Shown: in pieces, positions 60,018 through 64,000 of the stretch
How positions within the stretch are numbered: position 1 is the stretch's first letter
How the letters are laid out: each line of letters starts with the position of its first letter
Origin: Natronococcus amylolyticus DSM 10524
GTDB taxonomy: Archaea > Halobacteriota > Halobacteria > Halobacteriales > Natrialbaceae
Assembly: GCF_000337675.1 (NCBI RefSeq)
Contig: NZ_AOIB01000013.1
Location: forward strand, 211,557 to 275,556
Direction: 5' to 3'
DNA: 64,000 nucleotides
Translations under genes and position numbers: made by a program
Notes under the pieces: generated by a model
Database searches by the model: none
Seen by the model: only the letters and a program-made list of their open reading frames with translations
Told to the model about the DNA's origin: nothing

Positions 60018-61223
60018 ATGGCGATCGAATTACTCCCCATGCAAACCGGCGGTGCACTGCTGTTTCTGGGTGCGCTGGTTCTCGTCGTCGTCGTCGCCGC
60101 GCTACTGAGCGCGATCGAGATCGTCGACGCCTACGAGAAACGCGCCCTGACCGTCTTCGGCGAGTACCGCAAGCTGCTCGAGCCCGGGATCAACTGGGTC
60201 CCGCCGTTCGTCTCGAACACCTATCGGTTCGACATGCGAACCCAGACCCTTGACGTCCCCCGGCAGGAGGCGATCACGCGGGACAACTCGCCCGTGACCG
60301 CCGACGCCGTCGTCTACATCAAGGTGATGGACGCGAAGAAGGCCTTCCTCGAGGTCGACGACTACAAGAAGGCCGTCTCGAATCTCGCCCAGACCACCCT
60401 CCGCGCCGTGCTGGGCGACATGGAGCTCGACGACACGCTCAACAAACGCCAGGAGATCAACGCGAAGATCCGCCAGGAGCTCGACGAACCCACCGACGAG
60501 TGGGGCATTCGAGTGGAGAGCGTCGAGGTTCGAGAGGTGAACCCCTCGAAGGACGTCCAGCGCGCCATGGAGCAACAGACCTCCGCGGAACGGAAACGGC
60601 GCGCCATGATCCTCGAGGCCCAGGGTGAACGCCGCAGCGCCGTCGAGAAGGCGGAAGGTGACAAGCAGAGCGAGATCATCCGCGCCCAGGGTGAGAAGCA
60701 GAGCCAGATCCTGGAAGCGCAGGGTGACTCGATCTCGACGGTCCTGCGGGCGAAATCCGCCGAATCGATGGGCGAACGCGCCATCATCGATCAGGGAATG
60801 GAGACGCTCGAACAGATCGGTCAGAGCGAGTCGACCACCTTCGTCATGCCACAGGAGCTGACCTCGATGGTCGGACGCTACGGCAAACACCTCTCGGGCA
60901 GCGACGTCAAGGAAGACGGCGACCAGCTCGAGAGCCTCGAGTTCAGCGAGGAGACCCGCGAGCTGATCGGGCTCGACGACATCGCCGAGATCATCGGCGA
61001 GATCGACCAGGAGGCCGAGATGGACGTCGAGGCGATGGAACAGGAGGCCCAGGCGATCAAGGAGGGCGAGGATCCCGCCGAGATCACCGACCCCGACGAG
61101 GTCATCGAGGAGATGGACCAGGAGTTCCAGCAGACCGACGGCGGAACGACCGAACCCGCGGGCGACGATGCCGACCCCGACGACGCCGAACCACCGGTTG
61201 ACGACTCGAGCGCAGACAACTAG
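60018..61223 (+). CDS. SPFH (stomatin/prohibitin/flotillin) protein, first copy
   Basis: A 401-residue membrane-anchored SPFH protein. One N-terminal helix (GGALLFLGALVLVVVVAALLSAIEIV) leads to the SPFH domain: YEKRALTVFGEYRKLLEPGI, FDMRTQTLDVPRQEAITRDN, AVVYIKVMD, LAQTTLRAVLGDMELDDTLN. Then comes a long Ala/Glu/Gln helix (SAERKRRAMILEAQGERRSA). The C-terminus is very acidic. Probably forms large oligomeric rings or rafts with NfeD and its paralogue. The part around residues 185-320 is almost identical in DNA to the second copy. Confidence 0.93.
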   Translation: MAIELLPMQTGGALLFLGALVLVVVVAALLSAIEIVDAYEKRALTVFGEYRKLLEPGINWVPPFVSNTYRFDMRTQTLDVPRQEAITRDNSPVTADAVVYIKVMDAKKAFLEVDDYKKAVSNLAQTTLRAVLGDMELDDTLNKRQEINAKIRQELDEPTDEWGIRVESVEVREVNPSKDVQRAMEQQTSAERKRRAMILEAQGERRSAVEKAEGDKQSEIIRAQGEKQSQILEAQGDSISTVLRAKSAESMGERAIIDQGMETLEQIGQSESTTFVMPQELTSMVGRYGKHLSGSDVKEDGDQLESLEFSEETRELIGLDDIAEIIGEIDQEAEMDVEAMEQEAQAIKEGEDPAEITDPDEVIEEMDQEFQQTDGGTTEPAGDDADPDDAEPPVDDSSADN

Positions 61224-61343
61224 CGCTCTGTCCGAGACGGCGGTTTTTGCGGTTCGGTGTGCCGACCCCTTTCGCGTCGGCTCTCTCTCATATTTGTCAG
61301 CGTATTAGAAACACTTTTGCAGTGCTGAGTTCGTCGTAGAAGC

Positions 61344-62435
61344 ATGTCCCTGTTCACGCCGCTTTTTGTGACGACCGTCGCCGGACTGGCGATCGGACTG
61401 TTGGTGTTGTTGCTCGTTCCGATCGTCCTCCGGAGCAGTATCGTCATCGTCGACGCCTACGAGAAGAAAACGCTGACCGTCCTCGGTGAGTACCGCAAGC
61501 TGCTCGAGCCCGGGATCAACGTCGTTCCGCCGTTCGTCTCGAACACCTATCGGTTCGACATGCGGACCCAGACGGTCGACGTCCCACGCCAGGAGGCGAT
61601 CACGCGGGACAACTCGCCCGTGACGGCCGACGCCGTCATCTACATGCGCGTGATGAACGTCAAGCGGGCGTTTCTCGAGGTCGACGACTACAAGAAGGCC
61701 GTCTCGAATCTCGCTCAGACGACCCTGCGTGCCGTCATCGGCGATATGGAGCTCGACGACACGCTGAACAAGCGCCAGGAGATCAACGCAAGGATCCGCC
61801 AGGAGCTCGACGAGCCCACCGACGAGTGGGGCATCCGGATCGAGTCGGTCGAAGTTCGGGAGGTAAACCCCTCGCAGGACGTCCAGCAGTCGATGGAGAA
61901 ACAGACCTCCGCGGAACGGAAGCGGCGCGCGATGATCCTCGAGGCCCAGGGTGAACGCCGCAGTGCCGTCGAGAAGGCGGAAGGTGACAAGCAGAGCGAG
62001 ATCATCCGTGCACAGGGTGAGAAGCAGAGCCAGATCCTGGAAGCGCAGGGTGACTCGATCTCGACGGTCCTGCGGGCGAAATCCGCCGAATCGATGGGCG
62101 AACGCGCCATCATCGATCAGGGAATGGAGACGCTCGAACAGATCGGTCAGAGCGAGTCGACCACCTTCGTTATGCCACAGGAGCTGACGTCGATGGTCGG
62201 ACGCTACGGCAAACACCTCTCGGGCAGTGACGTCAAGGAAGACGGCGACCAGCTCGAGAGCCTCGAGTTCAGCGAGGAGACCCGCGAGCTGATCGGGCTC
62301 GACGACATCAGCGAGATCATCGGCGAGATCGACGCGGAGCTCGAGGCAAACTCGTCGATCGAGTTCGAGGATATCGACGAGGAGCCGTCGCCTGCAGGGG
62401 ACGACACGACAGATCCCTCCCAGAGTACCGACTGA
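61344..62435 (+). CDS. SPFH (stomatin/prohibitin/flotillin) protein, second copy
   Basis: A 363-residue paralogue of the preceding SPFH protein. It has its own N-terminal helix (VTTVAGLAIGLLVLLLVPIVL) and the same SPFH core: YEKKTLTVLGEYRKLLEPGI, FDMRTQTVDVPRQEAITRDN, AVIYMRVMN. From about base 61911 to 62309 the DNA is nearly the same as in the first copy, with 158 bases (62013-62170) identical to 60687-60844; the flanks differ in normal fashion. This suggests gene conversion. The C-terminus is shorter. The 120-base gap before it contains a promoter-like ACACTTTTG, so it may be separately transcribed. Confidence 0.93.
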   Translation: MSLFTPLFVTTVAGLAIGLLVLLLVPIVLRSSIVIVDAYEKKTLTVLGEYRKLLEPGINVVPPFVSNTYRFDMRTQTVDVPRQEAITRDNSPVTADAVIYMRVMNVKRAFLEVDDYKKAVSNLAQTTLRAVIGDMELDDTLNKRQEINARIRQELDEPTDEWGIRIESVEVREVNPSQDVQQSMEKQTSAERKRRAMILEAQGERRSAVEKAEGDKQSEIIRAQGEKQSQILEAQGDSISTVLRAKSAESMGERAIIDQGMETLEQIGQSESTTFVMPQELTSMVGRYGKHLSGSDVKEDGDQLESLEFSEETRELIGLDDISEIIGEIDAELEANSSIEFEDIDEEPSPAGDDTTDPSQSTD

Positions 62436-62516
62436 GGCCGTTTCACCGCTGATCTTGGGATCCGAGACGGAGCGAAACCTGTTTTACCGCGGGTCACATT
62501 GCTGACTGTAGAAGTC

Positions 62517-63134
62517 ATGACATCGTCCGAAGGGGTCGACGACGACAAACGCTCGACCCTGCGTCGGTTCGCCGCACTCGGTGCCACTGCACCGGTGGCG
62601 GGCCTCTCGGAAACCGCGAGCGCCGACACCGGAGAGAGCGACGCTCGCGACGCGATCTCGGGCTACCTCTCGACGACGCCCGGCGCGCACTTCTCGAAGA
62701 TCCGTGATGACCTGCAGCTCGGTACCGGCGAGACCCAACACCACCTCCGCCAGCTCGAGGAGCAAGGCGCTATCGAGCGCTACCGTGACGGCGACTACAA
62801 GCGATTCGTCCCCGCCGATCGGTTCGACGAGTTCGAGAAACGCACGCTGGGGTATCTCCGCCGGGACACCCCGCGAGGAATGCTGATCGAACTGCTGCTG
62901 TCGTCGGACTCGACGGCCGGCGACCTCGCGGACGCCCTCGAGGTCTCGGCACCGACGGTGAGCAAGTACGCCGGCGAACTCGAGGGGGCCGGACTGCTCT
63001 CCCGGGAGGACGGGTACGCGGTCGAGCGACCCGAGACCGTGCTCGTCCTCGTCGTTCGCCACGCCGACTCCTTCGGCGACCGCGCGCGTCGACTCGCGCG
63101 CAACGCCGACCAGTTCGTCGCCTACGAGGGGTAG
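62517..63134 (+). CDS. Winged-helix/HTH (MarR-like) transcriptional regulator
   Basis: A 205-residue protein with two winged-helix units: ISGYLSTTPGAHFSKIRDDLQLGTGETQHHLRQLEEQGAIERY, then RGMLIELLLSSDSTAGDLADALEVSAPTVSKYAGELEGAGLLSRE. The N-terminus (KRSTLRRFAALGATAPVAGLSETASA) has an Arg pair and a short hydrophobic stretch resembling a Tat signal, odd for a DNA-binding protein; it may be a helix of the domain instead. The TTTTACCG box lies about 28 bases before the ATG. Target genes unknown; the SPFH operon just upstream is a candidate. Confidence 0.85.
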   Translation: MTSSEGVDDDKRSTLRRFAALGATAPVAGLSETASADTGESDARDAISGYLSTTPGAHFSKIRDDLQLGTGETQHHLRQLEEQGAIERYRDGDYKRFVPADRFDEFEKRTLGYLRRDTPRGMLIELLLSSDSTAGDLADALEVSAPTVSKYAGELEGAGLLSREDGYAVERPETVLVLVVRHADSFGDRARRLARNADQFVAYEG

Positions 63135-63200
63135 CGCGGTGACTCGAACAGCTACTGCTCGCAGGATAGAACGCTCTAGCCGCTGCCTCGTCTCGAACCG

Positions 63201-63434
63201 CTACAGGCTGACCTTCCAGGTCGTACTCGAGGAGTACCCCCATTTCTCGATCTCGACGCCGGAGTCGCTCTCCTGGAGCGCCGTGATGTTCGACCCGACC
63301 TCCTTGGCCGTCATTCCCAGCTCCTGGGCGATGAGTCGCGACTTGAAGTACGTCTTCGTCGCCGCGTGCTCCCGGAAGTACTGGAGGATCCGGCGCTGTT
63401 TGCTCGTGAGGTCGGTAGCCATTGCGGTGCTCAT
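63201..63434 (-). CDS. DUF7123-like winged-helix protein
   Basis: A 77-residue protein: MSTAMATDLTSKQRRILQYFREHAATKTYFKSRLIAQELGMTAKEVGSNITALQESDSGVEIEKWGYSSSTTWKVSL (shown here only to name the domain; key elements SKQRRILQYF, SRLIAQELG, KEVGSNI). It is a small wHTH. From memory it belongs to haloarchaeal DUF7123. The start is M5 of the open frame. Confidence 0.8.
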   Translation of the reverse strand: MSTAMATDLTSKQRRILQYFREHAATKTYFKSRLIAQELGMTAKEVGSNITALQESDSGVEIEKWGYSSSTTWKVSL

Positions 63435-63622
63435 ACGACATGCCACAGTCGGAACGCTCTTAGGGGGTTTGGTACGACCGGTTAACTCGCTCCCGTCTTG
63501 CGATTGCTCGAGGCGTAGGGACGGAAACCGGAGAGCGAACCGTCGTGTTGGTACGGTCGGCTAATCGGTACGGATCGACGACTGTCCGCGGGAGAAACCT
63601 CAACGCGGTGCTACCGATCCGG

Positions 63623-64000
63623 CTACTCGTACCTCGGTGTCAGGAGCGGGCCGACGCTACAGGCGACCGCCTCGCCGAGCGCCCGCGTTCGGTCGGTGAG
63701 TCCGTCGGTGAGCACGCCCGCGGCCCCGTCCGTTTCGGCGACGTCGTCCCGACCGAGGACGTCGTCCATCACCGGTCCGAGTTCCTCGCCGTCCTCGAGT
63801 CGGTCCGCGATCCGATCGGGAAGCCGAAGCGTCGGTCCGCCTCCGCGCTCGATACGGTGACCGTCGGTCGCCGCGCCCCACATGATCAGCGAGAGCCCCG
63901 GCGTCCCCTCGACCCGGGCCACGCCGCCCTCGAGCCCGATCCCGTACTCGCAGTCGGTCGCCTTGAGGGCTCGTCGCGCCCGGTTCTCGGCACCGGAGAC
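63623..64000 (-). CDS. Inosine/xanthosine triphosphatase (YjjX/PRRC1 family), 5' part cut by window
   Basis: The last 125 codons of a minus-strand gene entering from the right edge: SGAENRARRALKATDCEYGIGLEGGVARVEG, then MWGAATDGHRIERGGGPTLRLPDRIA, ELGPVMDDVLGRDDVAETDGAAGVLT and RTRALGEAVACSVGPLL. This is the C-terminal half of the YjjX family, which removes non-canonical ITP/XTP from the nucleotide pool. A GTG at 63922 is internal, not a start, since the family motif continues through the window edge. Confidence 0.9.
   Translation of the reverse strand, partial: VSGAENRARRALKATDCEYGIGLEGGVARVEGTPGLSLIMWGAATDGHRIERGGGPTLRLPDRIADRLEDGEELGPVMDDVLGRDDVAETDGAAGVLTDGLTDRTRALGEAVACSVGPLLTPRYE

Noticed and set aside
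60018..62435. An assembly duplication of one SPFH gene
   Set aside because: The two genes differ in N-termini, C-termini and flanks; only an internal tract is nearly identical.
1..64000. tRNA, rRNA, integrase or complete insertion sequence
   Set aside because: I saw no cloverleaf-like sequence, rRNA stretch or transposase motif on reading both strands; a covariance search could still find a small RNA.

Overview
This 64 kb window is an ordinary stretch of chromosome from a haloarchaeon (class Halobacteria). GC content is high, the proteins are strongly acidic, many starts look leaderless with a T/A-rich box about 25-30 bases upstream, and there are Tat-type lipoproteins and archaeal information-processing genes (rpl37ae, rpoP, pcc1, pfdB, topA, truD, pth2). 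The exact genus cannot be read from the sequence; Natrialbales is a guess. I found no rRNA or tRNA gene, no CRISPR array and no intact transposase.

Layout. 1-6.9 kb: a partial hypothetical gene and a minus-strand dipeptide/oligopeptide ABC operon. Its lipoprotein (4947-6884) appears to be a circularly permuted substrate-binding protein. 7-12 kb: hpt, coaBC, an orphan NIS-type siderophore synthetase and an FAD-only TrxR-like protein. 12-19 kb: an SRPBCC protein, a CheY-like regulator, an FxLYD lipoprotein, an M42 peptidase, a thiolase/DUF35 pair, nadE and an alpha/beta hydrolase. 19-24.3 kb: meaB with the cobalamin subunit of methylmalonyl-CoA mutase, an HD hydrolase, a LysE exporter, a small zinc-finger protein and two tandem thioredoxin-fold envelope proteins. 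24.4-25.3 kb: a toxin-antitoxin pair with a perfect operator palindrome. 25.3-31.5 kb: topA, a MATE exporter, a Wzx-like flippase and a lipoprotein. 31.6-43.9 kb: thi4, several small membrane proteins, an epimerase, a GAF/multi-PAS histidine kinase, a thioesterase, a methyltransferase, the thiamine regulator ThiR, a UspA protein, dcd, pth2 and an esterase. 44-46.9 kb: a small zinc ribbon, truD, a zinc-ribbon membrane protein and DUF2103.

46.9-48.6 kb looks accessory: lower GC, a palindromic MITE-like element, a cupin, a SnoaL-like protein and hairpin-rich noncoding DNA. 48.6-53.6 kb holds the conserved rpl37ae-rpoP-pcc1 and pfdB-DUF3194 genes, split by a DUF2243/P19-like metal pair, then hflX. 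54-56.2 kb is metG, followed by about 590 noncoding bases with a strongly structured element. 56.7-63.5 kb holds a GYD protein, pyk, an NfeD-two SPFH cluster whose paralogues share a 158-bp identical tract, a winged-helix protein and DUF7123. The window ends inside a YjjX-type (inosine/xanthosine) NTPase gene.

Two themes cross the window. Several genes (response regulator, HD protein, both thioredoxin-like proteins, topA) are preceded by a very short reading frame that starts near the predicted transcription start and ends inside the start of the main gene, which suggests leaderless upstream ORFs with translational coupling. The thiamine genes thi4 and thiR lie about 8 kb apart and probably form one regulatory circuit.
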